Part shown: positions 18,612 through 27,612 of the stretch, piece by piece
How positions within the stretch are numbered: the stretch's first letter is position 1
Layout of the letters: every line of letters starts with the position of its first letter
Source: Maribacter antarcticus DSM 21422
GTDB taxonomy: Bacteria; Bacteroidota; Bacteroidia; Flavobacteriales; Flavobacteriaceae
Direction of reading: 5' to 3'
Length of the DNA stretch: 64,000 nucleotides
NCBI RefSeq assembly: GCF_000621125.1
Contig: NZ_JHZC01000012.1
Coordinates: 1 to 64,000, forward strand
Made by a program: the position numbers and the translations under genes
Notes under the pieces: generated by a model
The model's database searches: none
Seen by the model: the letters and a program-made list of their open reading frames with translations, nothing else
Told to the model about the DNA's origin: nothing

Positions 18612-20519
18612 TTATTTCTTAATAAGCACAACCATAGAATTGTCTGCAGTAGCTGTTTCTTTTCTAAAATCTCTGTAGGCTTTGTATTTATCCTTCTTGA
18701 AAACACCTTTTTTAATAAACAGTTTTCTTTTATATTTTATTGTGTTGTCTTTTGCTATATACTCTATGCTAAATAGATACTCTCCAAATTCATTTGCAAT
18801 ACTAATATTATCTGGTATAGCCTCAACCGCATAGCCTTCAGGAAGGTTTATCAAAAAATCATTATCATGGGAATAGCCCCTGTCAATAACCAAGGATCTT
18901 GTTCTATTCCTATATCTGTTTGGAATGTATGTATTTCTATCAAAGGCATTTGGAGTAAAAAACATTCTATTGCCACTTATGGTTCCATAATTTGCTGCCT
19001 CTAGTAAAACTTCTTCTTTAAAAATAATCTTATCGCGATTGTTACTAATATCAATATTTTTAATTTCAATATTATTTATTGTACTCCAGTACTCTTTATA
19101 AGCTTTTACCACGTTATCATTGGTTTCATTTTCTAAATAAAAACGATTATCATAAGGAATACCCTCTGATGTTATATAAACCATTGCCTTGATATCGCCT
19201 TTTTTTCCTAGCGTATACTGAGCTACTGTTTTTTTACTGTTATCCTCATTTATATAAGAAACGGTTTTTATAATTTTCCCGCCATTTGGAGTTACAATTA
19301 ATGCCTTTCTATCATCGGTGAAACCTCCGACAAAACCAAAAGGATGTACTTGTGAAGTGCAATCTATCCAATAATAGGTGCCGTTATAAGGAACAGCCAA
19401 AATAGCATGATTGCCCTGTAATACAGCAAAATCCTCCTCAAAATCTATTTTGTCTTTCCCTGCATAGATTACGGTGTAATGAGAGGTGACGCCAACTGCT
19501 TTGAACAAGGCATAGGTGTAGTTGGAGAGCCCCTTGCAATCACCATACTTTACCTCATCTACATTAATAGCGCTAATAGGTTTCCAACCTCCAATACCAA
19601 TCTGTACACTTATATATCGTGTATTATCCTGAACATACTTGTAAATAATCTTGGCTTTTTCCAAATCATCCTCAATTCCCTCCACCAATTCCTTAACCCT
19701 TGTTATAGTTTCAGGAGCCAATTCGTCTGCTCCGCTCAGCAACTTATCATCCATCCATTTTCCAAAGTCGGACCAACTTTCTACTTGCCCCTCCTCCCCT
19801 TTAAGATTAAATTTTATCATTCGCACAGACAATCGGGGCACAATATTTCTAAAAGATGGACTTAATTCTTCATATTTAATAGCTGGTATCATAGCTGCGG
19901 AATACACCAATTTTCCTGGGTCATCTATTTTGGAGATGTTTAAACCATCTAACTGATGCTCCTTGATTTCTGGTTTTAATTCCGACCTAGCATAGGTTAT
20001 TTCATAATAACTCTTTTGCACACTTTCCCGATAATTAGAAAGAAAGTACCATGGCGGAAAAAATCCAGTATCCGAGGTCTCTACTTCGTAAGAGGTGTGT
20101 ATAGTGTAGGGATAGCTAATTGGTGTGTATTTATGCCGTAACACCCTGTCATCATTGAATAAAGAAAATCCATCAGCAGCACTAACATCAGTAAAATTCT
20201 TCTTATTGAAATGATCTATCTCGTTGCCCAACTGATCGTAAATAAAGACCTCTAAATCCTTTATTTTAAGTTCCTTATCAAAAGAAATACTTTTGGTACT
20301 GTGGTAATTACCAAATTTATTTAACACCGTAATAACCTCGTCAACCTTGTACCTCAGGTGATCATGTCCCAAAATCTCAATTTTCATTTCGTCCAATCTC
20401 ACCACCGCATTGGCATCCTTGGTCAAGGCTTTATCCATGGTTAAAATAGAATAATCTAAGTTTTGTGAAGAAGATAACACGCTGAATAAAAAGGCACAAT
20501 AGAGTGAAAATAAACGCAT
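18612..20519 (-). CDS. Exported DUF3857 transglutaminase-like protein, catalytic triad intact
   Basis: 635 residues. Signal peptide about 1-18, DUF3857 domain about 45-215, transglutaminase core about 260-400, C-terminal DUF2569/beta region. The triad is visible as Y-G-D-C-K-G (Cys), G-N-H-A-I-L (His) and W-I-D-C-T (Asp), the order typical of bacterial transglutaminase-like cysteine proteases. The substrate is unknown; such proteins are frequent in Bacteroidota envelopes. It is first of a tandem pair with the inactive-looking paralogue, and lies 78 bases downstream of dtd. Confidence 0.9.
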   Translation of the reverse strand: MRLFSLYCAFLFSVLSSSQNLDYSILTMDKALTKDANAVVRLDEMKIEILGHDHLRYKVDEVITVLNKFGNYHSTKSISFDKELKIKDLEVFIYDQLGNEIDHFNKKNFTDVSAADGFSLFNDDRVLRHKYTPISYPYTIHTSYEVETSDTGFFPPWYFLSNYRESVQKSYYEITYARSELKPEIKEHQLDGLNISKIDDPGKLVYSAAMIPAIKYEELSPSFRNIVPRLSVRMIKFNLKGEEGQVESWSDFGKWMDDKLLSGADELAPETITRVKELVEGIEDDLEKAKIIYKYVQDNTRYISVQIGIGGWKPISAINVDEVKYGDCKGLSNYTYALFKAVGVTSHYTVIYAGKDKIDFEEDFAVLQGNHAILAVPYNGTYYWIDCTSQVHPFGFVGGFTDDRKALIVTPNGGKIIKTVSYINEDNSKKTVAQYTLGKKGDIKAMVYITSEGIPYDNRFYLENETNDNVVKAYKEYWSTINNIEIKNIDISNNRDKIIFKEEVLLEAANYGTISGNRMFFTPNAFDRNTYIPNRYRNRTRSLVIDRGYSHDNDFLINLPEGYAVEAIPDNISIANEFGEYLFSIEYIAKDNTIKYKRKLFIKKGVFKKDKYKAYRDFRKETATADNSMVVLIKK

Positions 20520-20597
20520 AAGCTTGATTTATGGAAGAAAGCTAAAGAATTCTCCTACAAGAAACAAAAAACTAAGCTTGAAAATAGCCGAAATATC

Positions 20598-21050
20598 CTA
20601 TTCCTTATTTTTTGAGTCCATACTAATCGTAACAGGCCCATCGTTAACTAATTCCACTTTCATGTCTGCGCCAAAAACACCCGTTCCTACTTTTTTGCCC
20701 AGTTCCTTTTCTAGTTCCAAGACAAAAGCTTGGTATAGCGGAACAGCAATATCCGGCTTGGCAGCCTTTATATAGGAGGGTCGATTTCCCTTTTTAGTGG
20801 CTGCATAAAGTGTAAACTGACTTACCACTATGGCCTCCCCGTTTATATTCGATAGCGAAAGGTTCATGACACCTTCAGCATCATTAAAAATACGGAGGTT
20901 GGCTATTTTTCGTATTAACCATTGTATGTCCTCCATACCATCTTGGTCGGTAACACCCAACAAAACCAATAATCCGGTTTCTATAGCTGAAATCACTTCT
21001 CCCTCAGCGGTTACACTAGCGCTAGAAACTCTTTGTACTACTGCTCTCAT
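20598..21050 (-). CDS. dtd: D-aminoacyl-tRNA deacylase
   Basis: 150 residues, full length. It removes D-amino acids (and glycine from tRNA-Ala) mischarged on tRNA. The family signatures S-Q-F-T-L-Y-A and N-x-G-P-V-T (here N-D-G-P-V-T-I) that build the chiral proofreading pocket are both present. The start overlaps the rsgA stop by four bases (ATGA), indicating translational coupling. Confidence 0.97.
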   Translation of the reverse strand: MRAVVQRVSSASVTAEGEVISAIETGLLVLLGVTDQDGMEDIQWLIRKIANLRIFNDAEGVMNLSLSNINGEAIVVSQFTLYAATKKGNRPSYIKAAKPDIAVPLYQAFVLELEKELGKKVGTGVFGADMKVELVNDGPVTISMDSKNKE

Positions 21051-22000
21051 TTCTTTTCACCATAAGTATCCACTCTGTAATGCTCATCTTCCCCAGCAAC
21101 CATTTGCACATAGCTGCGGTAGCGGCTCCAAGGTATCGTTCCTTCCTCTAAGGCATCTTTTATAGCGCATTTAGGTTCATCTAAATGCAAGCAATTATTA
21201 AACTTACACTCTTGTTTTAATTTAAAAAGCTCAGGGAAATAATCGCCAATTTCTACTTTTTCCATATCTACAATACCAAATCCCTTAATCCCAGGCGTAT
21301 CTATAATACGTGCATCAAAATCCATATCATACATTTCCGCAAAAGTAGTAGTATGTTGTCCTTGCAGATGTTGTTCTGAAATTTGAGCAGTTTTAAGATT
21401 TAGGTTTGAATCTATAGCATTAATCAAGGTTGATTTTCCTACGCCCGAATGTCCCGAAAACATCGAAGTTTTTCCTACCATCCATTCTTTTATAGTATCT
21501 ACGTTTTTACCAGTAACGGCAGAAATTCCAATACACGTGTACCCGACCTCTCTGTACATAGCCGCTAAGTACTTCACCTCGTCACGTTCTTCATCCGTAT
21601 AGGTGTCAATTTTATTAAACACCAAAATCGCCGGAATATGATAGGCTTCGGCAGTTACTAAAAATCGATCTATAAAAATAGAATGGGTAGGAGGATTATT
21701 AAGGGTTATAAGTAGAAATACTTGGTCTAGATTTGAAGCTATAATGTGAGTTTGCTTGGAAAGGTTTACAGATTTTCGAATGATGTAGTTCTTACGCTCT
21801 TCTATCTTATGTATAATTCCTATGGTATCGTCACCTATAGTTTCTACATCAAAATGTACCTTATCCCCTACCGCTATCGGATTGGTACTTTTTATTCCTT
21901 TTATCCTGAATTTTCCCTTAATCCTGCAGTTGTAAAAATCACCATTATCTGATTTTACGGTGTACCAACTTCCGGTGGATTTATAAACGATACCTAGCAT
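21047..22000 (-). CDS. rsgA: Ribosome small-subunit-dependent GTPase A
   Basis: 317 residues from the ATG at 22000. This circularly permuted GTPase matures the 30S subunit. The G4 motif N-K-I-D precedes the P-loop [10 protein letters not shown] and D-T-P-G, with an N-terminal OB fold and a C-terminal zinc knuckle (C-x5-C-x-H-x5-C). The frame extends 12 codons upstream to 22036. I choose 22000 because the family begins [11 protein letters not shown] and because a strong purine-rich ribosome binding site lies just before it. Confidence 0.96.
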   Translation of the reverse strand: MLGIVYKSTGSWYTVKSDNGDFYNCRIKGKFRIKGIKSTNPIAVGDKVHFDVETIGDDTIGIIHKIEERKNYIIRKSVNLSKQTHIIASNLDQVFLLITLNNPPTHSIFIDRFLVTAEAYHIPAILVFNKIDTYTDEERDEVKYLAAMYREVGYTCIGISAVTGKNVDTIKEWMVGKTSMFSGHSGVGKSTLINAIDSNLNLKTAQISEQHLQGQHTTTFAEMYDMDFDARIIDTPGIKGFGIVDMEKVEIGDYFPELFKLKQECKFNNCLHLDEPKCAIKDALEEGTIPWSRYRSYVQMVAGEDEHYRVDTYGEKK

Positions 22001-22003
22001 GTG

Positions 22004-22013
22004 CCTCCTCCTA
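22004..22013 (-). promoter_or_regulatory. Strong Shine-Dalgarno sequence deciding the rsgA start
   Basis: The minus strand reads TAGGAGGAGG, then CAC, then the ATG at 22000. Doubled AGGAGG cores are rare in Bacteroidota, where most starts rely on A-rich leaders, so this favours 22000 over the upstream ATG at 22036. Confidence 0.8.
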
Positions 22014-22324
22014 AATAATACATCCTCATAGTACAAAGTAACGATTTTCTTTTATAAACCAACCAATTCGGGGACTCCTATTCCTATATATCAAGATATT
22101 ATCTATGAAACAAAAACAGACTGCACTTCCGATAAACTAAAATCTAACTAAAGAAGCTAAAGCGTTAAAATACGCGTTACATAAGTTTGAATTCACTAAA
22201 CGCATACTTACCCTTAAATTTTACCGTTATACCACTGAAATACAAATTTCAACATAGTATTTCTGAAAGATTCCTGTCAATTTGTATCTTTTTAATCATA
22301 TTTATAAATAAATCAACCATTATT

Positions 22325-22765
22325 ATGAAGAAAATTATTTTTATCGCATTCGTAACATTTGTATGTACGTTTGAAATGAACGCGCAACAGTTTAAAGTAA
22401 TTACAAGTGTGGAATCTATTGTTTCCAGTGGTCTAGGCCGTTCAAGAATTATATCTGGTAATGAAGAAAAAGATTTTACAGCGTTTACTTCAACTCAAAC
22501 AGAAGAAGACAATACCCGTAATAAATCAAAAAGAAGTGAGATTCGAGTAAAAGATTTTGACGAAACCAAGTTATTGAACTTCTTTAATATTGCTGGTATT
22601 CGTTTTCAAAATATTGCCGCAAATGATGCTATAATTAGCTCTAAAATTAATGCCATGGTTGCCGAAGGCTGGGAGCTGGCTTTTGTAACTAGTGCTGTTG
22701 AAAGTGATAGTGGTAAAGGAGATGGCTCTGGTATTTTTATTACCAGATATATTTTCAAAAAGTAA
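22325..22765 (+). CDS. Small exported DUF4177-like protein
   Basis: 146 residues from the ATG at 22325. An upstream in-frame ATG at 22187 would bury the signal peptide (1-20, ending N-A-Q), so I reject it. The C-terminal half has A-E-G-W-E-L-A-F-V-T, the core motif of DUF4177-like small domains. It is alone on the plus strand and ends at a bidirectional terminator shared with the aromatic operon. Function unknown. Confidence 0.8.
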   Translation: MKKIIFIAFVTFVCTFEMNAQQFKVITSVESIVSSGLGRSRIISGNEEKDFTAFTSTQTEEDNTRNKSKRSEIRVKDFDETKLLNFFNIAGIRFQNIAANDAIISSKINAMVAEGWELAFVTSAVESDSGKGDGSGIFITRYIFKK

Positions 22766-22842
22766 CCTGAACTAGCGTTATCCTTACTACTGATTTTGAT
22801 AGCAGCTGTACTAGCGAAGGCTATTTCAGTACTAAACAAAAT

Positions 22843-22879
22843 TAAAAAAAATCCCGACTTTTTAAGTCGGGATTTTTTA
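22843..22879. terminator. Bidirectional intrinsic terminator
   Basis: ATCCCGACTT (22851-22860) and AAGTCGGGAT (22864-22873) form a perfect 10-bp stem flanked by an A-run on the left and a T-run on the right, so it works for both the DUF4177-like gene (plus) and the aromatic operon (minus). Confidence 0.93.
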
Positions 22880-22880
22880 T

Positions 22881-23963
22881 TTAAGCCTTTACAATTTTCT
22901 CTTGGTGATTAATAGATTCTTGGTGAATGGCCTTAAACATGCGCAAGACAAACTCCTCGCTAAGCCCTTTCGATTCTCCTTCTAAAATCATCTTACCCAA
23001 AATTTCGTTCCAGCGATTAGATTGAAGTACAGCAACATTCCTAGACTTTTTTAAACCACCGATTCCGTCAGAAACTTTCATTCGTCTCCCGAGCGTTTCA
23101 ATCAATTGATTATCAAGTACATCTATCTGTGCCCTAAGGTTGCTCAATTGCTTGTTATATTCTGCTTCTGGATCAGATTCCTTTCTGATTTTCAAATCCC
23201 TCATAATTTGCACTAAAGTATCAGGCGTCACTTGCTGTGCAGCATCACTCCAAGCATTATCAGGGTCAAAGTGAGTTTCAATCATCAAGCCATCAAAATT
23301 CAAGTCCAATGCTGTTTGCGAAACATCAAAAATCATATCGCGTTTACCCGTAATATGAGAAGGGTCATTAATCAATGGCAAATCCGGAAACTTGTTCTGG
23401 AATTCAATAGCCAATTGCCACTCTGGAATATTTCTATACTTCGTTTTTTCATAGGTTGAAAAACCTCTGTGAATAGCACCTAACTTTTTAATACCCGCTG
23501 TGTGTAATCTTTCGATACCTCCTAACCACAAAGCTAAATCTGGATTTACAGGGTTCTTAACCAAAACAATCTTGTCTGTTCCTTTCAAAGCATCTGCTAA
23601 CTCTTGCATTATAAAAGGGCTCACAGTAGACCGCGCACCTATCCATAATAAATCTACATCATGCTCCAAAGCCAATTCTACGTGCGCACGGTTCGCAACT
23701 TCCGTAGCCGTTTTTAGTCCAGTTTCTGCCTTCACTTTCTGAAGCCATTTAAGGCCTAGGGCACCAACGCCTTCAAAATTCCCAGGACGCGTTCTTGGTT
23801 TCCAAATACCTGCTCGGTAATAATTAACATCGGTATCTTTTAATTCGTGCGCTATTCGCAATACCTGTTCCTCGGTTTCAGCACTACATGGCCCTGCTAT
23901 TACTAGTGGATGATCTAAACCCATATCGTCCAACCATGTTCTCATTTCTTTTGTATTCTCCAT
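22881..23963 (-). CDS. Bifunctional DAHP synthase / chorismate mutase
   Basis: 360 residues. The N-terminal 255 or so form a type I-beta DAHP synthase (A-G-P-C-S-A-E, K-P-R-T-R-P, D-P-S-H-x-x-G, I-E-x-H) making 3-deoxy-arabino-heptulosonate-7-phosphate from PEP and erythrose-4-phosphate. The C-terminal part (about 265-360) is an AroQ-class chorismate mutase with L-R-x-Q-I-D-x-L-D. The order DAHPS then CM is the reverse of Bacillus AroA but usual in Bacteroidota; the mutase domain commonly acts as the feedback sensor. It is the last gene of the pheA-led operon, so entry and branch-point enzymes of the pathway share one attenuator. Confidence 0.95.
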   Translation of the reverse strand: MENTKEMRTWLDDMGLDHPLVIAGPCSAETEEQVLRIAHELKDTDVNYYRAGIWKPRTRPGNFEGVGALGLKWLQKVKAETGLKTATEVANRAHVELALEHDVDLLWIGARSTVSPFIMQELADALKGTDKIVLVKNPVNPDLALWLGGIERLHTAGIKKLGAIHRGFSTYEKTKYRNIPEWQLAIEFQNKFPDLPLINDPSHITGKRDMIFDVSQTALDLNFDGLMIETHFDPDNAWSDAAQQVTPDTLVQIMRDLKIRKESDPEAEYNKQLSNLRAQIDVLDNQLIETLGRRMKVSDGIGGLKKSRNVAVLQSNRWNEILGKMILEGESKGLSEEFVLRMFKAIHQESINHQEKIVKA

Positions 23964-24083
23964 TACTTTGTTTTTGGTGAAGGCTTAAGCAGCAAAAGGG
24001 GTAAAGGTGTTCATTTTTCTACTGCCTTAGGTCTTCGTGTATTTAATAGTATTTATTAATATTAATTTTTGTTCTCAATTAGT

Positions 24084-24947
24084 TCAATTACCTTTTTTAG
24101 CTGGCAATCCTTTTAGAATAGTTTTTATCTTATTGGTATTATTCATTTCATTGTAAATCCCCTCATAATCATCTTTCAAAAGTAGTTCCTTAAATTCCGT
24201 CAAATTTTGAATATACTCCGCCAAGGTCTCTATTACATTCTCTTTGTTTTGCCTAAAAATTGGGGTCCACATCGCTGGCGAACTTTTAGCCAAACGCACG
24301 GTACTTTCAAAACCACTGCCGGCCATATCAAAAATATCACGTTCGTTCCTTTCCTTTTCTATGACCGTTTTTCCTAACATAAAAGAACTGATATGGGACA
24401 AATGAGATACATAAGCTATATGCTTATCATGTGCTTTAGGGTTCATATACCGTATACGCATTCCTAGCAATTTAAAAATCTCCAAGGCTTTCTCTTGCAA
24501 CGTAAAGGCGGTTTTCTCTACTTCGCAAATAATATTTGTCTTCCCGTCATAGAGTCCGTTTATAGCTGACGAGGGTCCGGAAAATTCGGTTCCTGCGATA
24601 GGATGGCATGCTAAAAAATTACGTCTTTTAGGGTGGCTCTCCAGCACCTTACATAGCAGTTCTTTAGTAGAACCCGCGTCGCAAACCACACAACCCTCAT
24701 GTACTCTATCCAAGATTTTAGGTAGCTCTTGCACGATTACATCTACCGGGATACTTACCATGACAAAATCTGCTAAGGGTAACTCGTCGTAGGTTGCAAT
24801 TACGTCAATCAAACCCAAAGAAAGTGCTTCTTCTAGATGCTTAGCGTTTGCATCTATTCCGTATACGGTAGCCTTCGGCATTTTTGCCTTAAGGTCCTTT
24901 ACAAAAGAGCCTCCAATTAAACCTACACCTACTACAAAAACGTTCAT
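24084..24947 (-). CDS. tyrA: Prephenate dehydrogenase
   Basis: 287 residues. It oxidatively decarboxylates prephenate to 4-hydroxyphenylpyruvate for tyrosine. The N-terminal G-V-G-L-I-G-G-S dinucleotide motif and the active-site block H-P-I-A-G-T-E-F-S-G-P (catalytic His) are clear. No ACT domain follows, so feedback control is more likely through the chorismate mutase of the neighbouring gene. Third gene in the operon. Confidence 0.94.
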   Translation of the reverse strand: MNVFVVGVGLIGGSFVKDLKAKMPKATVYGIDANAKHLEEALSLGLIDVIATYDELPLADFVMVSIPVDVIVQELPKILDRVHEGCVVCDAGSTKELLCKVLESHPKRRNFLACHPIAGTEFSGPSSAINGLYDGKTNIICEVEKTAFTLQEKALEIFKLLGMRIRYMNPKAHDKHIAYVSHLSHISSFMLGKTVIEKERNERDIFDMAGSGFESTVRLAKSSPAMWTPIFRQNKENVIETLAEYIQNLTEFKELLLKDDYEGIYNEMNNTNKIKTILKGLPAKKGN

Positions 24948-25005
24948 ATGTACTTTTAGATATTAAATCTAGAATTGAGATTTTAGACGTAATTATTTTA
25001 TCTCA

Positions 25006-26154
25006 CTACTCAAATCTCTTTATCGCTTCCTTTATTTTTTCTTCGGTAACACAGAGTGAAAACCTAATAAACCCTTCTCCATTACTTCCAAAAATAGTAC
25101 CTGGTGCAATAAAAATATCCTTTTCATATAATAACTCATCTATAAATTCCTCTGAGGACTTTGATGCTATGGGTAGCTTAGCCCAGATGAACATACCTGC
25201 TGCATTAAGGTCATATGTGGCGCCAATTGAATCTACCAATTGGAACATAAGTGCCCTTCTTTTACTGTATGTACGGTTCAACTCTTGGAACCATCCATCC
25301 CCACTTTTCAAAGCGGTAATTGCTCCCTTCTGCACGCCGTAAAACATACCGGAGTCCATATTGCTCTTTATCTTTAGTACAGCGGTAATATGCTCGGCAT
25401 TCCCAGAGACCATCCCAACGCGCCAACCAGCCATATTAAACGTCTTACTCAAGGAATTTAATTCAAGTGCAACCTCTTTGGCACCAGGTACCTGCAAAAT
25501 ACTGGTAGGGGTATCGTTCAACACAAAACTGTAGGGATTATCATTTACCAATAATATTTGATGCCTTTTTGCAAAAGTGACGAGCTCATCCATTTTTTCA
25601 ATGGTAATACGCGCTCCTGTAGGCATATTAGGATAACTAATCCACATTAATTTCACCTTACTGAGATTCATTTGGCCCAACTTATCCATATCTGGCAACC
25701 AGTTGTTTTCCTCGGTAAGATCATACATGACCGGTTCTGCCCCTACCAAATTGGTTACCGATGTATAGGTAGGATAACCAGGATTTGGAATGAGTACCTG
25801 ATCGCCAGCATTCAAAAAGGCCATGCTTATATGCATTATGCCTTCCTTTGAGCCCATTAAGGGCAAAATCTCAGATTGTGCTTCTAACAACACATTAAAC
25901 TTTTTTTTATAAAAAGAGGCAAAGGCAGACCTGAGTTCTGGCAAACCTTGATAGCTTTGATATTGATGTGCACCAGGCTCCAAAATAGCCTGTTGCATAC
26001 TAGCAATGACTTCCATTGATGGTGCCAAGTCTGGACTACCGATACCCATATTAATAATGTCTTTACCTTCTCCCATGAGTACCCGAACCTCTCGTAACTT
26101 TTTGGAAAAGTAGTATTCTTGTATCGTTTCTAAACGTTTTGCCGTTTGTATCAT
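25006..26154 (-). CDS. PLP-dependent aminotransferase (class I/II), probably aromatic
   Basis: 382 residues. Fold-type I aminotransferase with N-P-G-Y-P (cofactor), Y-P-N-M-P-T-G, and the PLP-lysine motif S-L-S-K-T-F-N-M-A-G-W-R-V-G. It starts inside the end of pheA (ATGA overlap) and precedes tyrA, so it most likely transaminates phenylpyruvate and 4-hydroxyphenylpyruvate (or prephenate). Exact substrate is inferred from context. Confidence 0.9.
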   Translation of the reverse strand: MIQTAKRLETIQEYYFSKKLREVRVLMGEGKDIINMGIGSPDLAPSMEVIASMQQAILEPGAHQYQSYQGLPELRSAFASFYKKKFNVLLEAQSEILPLMGSKEGIMHISMAFLNAGDQVLIPNPGYPTYTSVTNLVGAEPVMYDLTEENNWLPDMDKLGQMNLSKVKLMWISYPNMPTGARITIEKMDELVTFAKRHQILLVNDNPYSFVLNDTPTSILQVPGAKEVALELNSLSKTFNMAGWRVGMVSGNAEHITAVLKIKSNMDSGMFYGVQKGAITALKSGDGWFQELNRTYSKRRALMFQLVDSIGATYDLNAAGMFIWAKLPIASKSSEEFIDELLYEKDIFIAPGTIFGSNGEGFIRFSLCVTEEKIKEAIKRFE

Positions 26155-26978
26155 ACCATGGCTTTTTTATATTCTCCTAAAACTTTAAATTCTTCTGTCA
26201 TGATATCCAATAAGGCTTTTAACTTACTAAAATCTTCATAATCGTTAAACGTAATATCCACAAAGAAGGCATATTTCCAAGGTGTCTCTATCACAGGGAG
26301 CGACTGTATTTTAGTTAGGTTCATTCTGCAATCGCTCATCACATTAAGCACAGCCGCCAAACTACCGCGTTTGTGGTTAGCAATGAACCTTACAGAAGCC
26401 TTATTTATTTCAATCTCGGGAAGCTCTTTATTTCTTGTCTTTACAATGATAAATCGTGTGGAGTTATTCTTAATGGTCTGTATATTGTCCGCTACGATGT
26501 CCAACCCATATAATTGGGCTGCTACTTTAGGTGCAATCGCTGCCACATGCTTTAAATTTTGCGCTTGGATACGTTTAGCTGTTTCCGCAGTATCCACATC
26601 TTCCACCAAACGTATATGAGGGAAACCTTTAAAAAACTCCTTGCATTGTAGCAAAGCCATGGGATGCGAACTAACCTCAGTAATATCGGAAAGTTGTTGC
26701 CCTTCCATCACCATTAAATGGTGATGAATGTTTAGGTAGTACTCCCCTATTATGTGTAAGTCGTTGTGAAATAACAAAGCGTAATTCGGGATAATAGATC
26801 CAGCAATGGAGTTTTCAATCGCCATAACCCCTTTATCGGCATCTTTCTCCAAGAGATTTTGAACCAAGGCATCAAATGAAAGGCACTCTGCCAAATCTAT
26901 TTCTTCACCAAAGTAATCCAATGCCACTTGATGATGATTAGACCCCTTAATTCCCTGTATGGCTATCTTTAAACCCAT
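26151..26978 (-). CDS. pheA: Prephenate dehydratase
   Basis: 275 residues, no chorismate mutase domain. It converts prephenate to phenylpyruvate. The catalytic T-R-F motif (N-N-S-T-R-F-I-I-V) is present and a C-terminal ACT domain starts near 197 (H-K-R-G-S-L-A-A-V). The E-S-R-P phenylalanine-binding motif of the enterobacterial ACT domain is replaced by I-Q-S-L-P, so feedback sensitivity may differ. It is first gene of the operon, 63 bases after the attenuator stem. Confidence 0.95.
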   Translation of the reverse strand: MGLKIAIQGIKGSNHHQVALDYFGEEIDLAECLSFDALVQNLLEKDADKGVMAIENSIAGSIIPNYALLFHNDLHIIGEYYLNIHHHLMVMEGQQLSDITEVSSHPMALLQCKEFFKGFPHIRLVEDVDTAETAKRIQAQNLKHVAAIAPKVAAQLYGLDIVADNIQTIKNNSTRFIIVKTRNKELPEIEINKASVRFIANHKRGSLAAVLNVMSDCRMNLTKIQSLPVIETPWKYAFFVDITFNDYEDFSKLKALLDIMTEEFKVLGEYKKAMV

Positions 26979-27040
26979 TTTTAAATTTAATGTAAAAACT
27001 AAAACACCTTCAGGTTATTCCAAAATTAAAAGTTTTAAAC

Positions 27041-27070
27041 AAAAAAAAAGCCCCGTTGGTAACGGGACTT
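27041..27070 (-). terminator. Attenuator terminator of the pheA operon
   Basis: On the minus strand AAGTCCCGTT (27070-27061), a three-base loop (27060-27058) and AACGGGGCTT (27057-27048) form a 10-bp stem with one G-U pair, followed by a run of U (27047-27041). The first arm is also exactly complementary to AACGGGACT at 27111-27103 inside the leader peptide gene, so the stem can be replaced by an antiterminator. Terminator forms when Phe/Tyr-tRNA is plentiful. Confidence 0.9.
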
Positions 27071-27095
27071 CTATTGTTCATATGTTTAAAATATA

Positions 27096-27167
27096 CTACA
27101 ACAGTCCCGTTCCTCTTTTAAAAAAGAAGTAGAAGTAGAAACTGTTCCAAAAATATTGCTTTGTCAT
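27096..27167 (-). CDS. Phe/Tyr-rich leader peptide of the pheA operon
   Basis: A 23-residue peptide of which 11 are aromatic: Y-F-W, then F-Y-F-Y-F-F-F, before K-R-G-T-G-L-L and a TAG stop. The start is preceded by an A-rich stretch, as usual here. The last codons (GGA ACG GGA CTG) contain the sequence that pairs with the terminator's first arm. A ribosome stalled in the aromatic run leaves this sequence free to pair and blocks terminator formation; a ribosome reaching the stop codon covers it. The layout is that of classical transcription attenuation, reacting to phenylalanine (7 codons) and tyrosine (3 codons). Confidence 0.9.
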   Translation of the reverse strand: MTKQYFWNSFYFYFFFKRGTGLL

Positions 27168-27612
27168 TTTTTTCTTAACTGTTGCTAATGTACTAATTAT
27201 ATTTAATACCTATAATTTATACTAATTTTTTTTTGAATTTCGAGTTTTAGAATAATTTTATGAAGAATATGATTTAAAAATGACGTGTTTAATGTGAATT
27301 AGTTAAAAATATAAAGCGAGTCCTAACTTCGCCAATAAAGCACCTCCAGCTAACGCTTCTTTTCGTTTAGACTTTTCCTAGTGTTTGTTTATATCCACGT
27401 TCTTCTCCGTTAAAATATTAAGCTATCTGTTTATCATCTTTATACTATCCCGTTTTCCAAAATCCCAGAGAGGAAGTTATCTCTTGTGTAATTACAATAA
27501 AAAAGAATAATAGAACGACAGAAAAAAGCATGGTGTTGTAATTGATACGCTTTTACAGATTGTAGTTACTTCACTGCAGCTAAGTTAATTCTTGAATTGA
27601 TAAAACATATAG
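27168..27612. other. Intergenic region holding the promoter of the pheA leader
   Basis: About 445 AT-rich bases between the leader peptide and the M20 hydrolase gene. It must contain the promoter for the attenuator-controlled operon. TACATTAG about 20-30 bases upstream of the leader ATG is one mismatch from the flavobacterial -7 element TAnnTTTG, a weak candidate only. No gene seen. Confidence 0.4.

Noticed and set aside
22187-22324. N-terminal extension of the small exported protein
   Set aside because: It would place 46 residues before a clear signal peptide; the ATG at 22325 is better.
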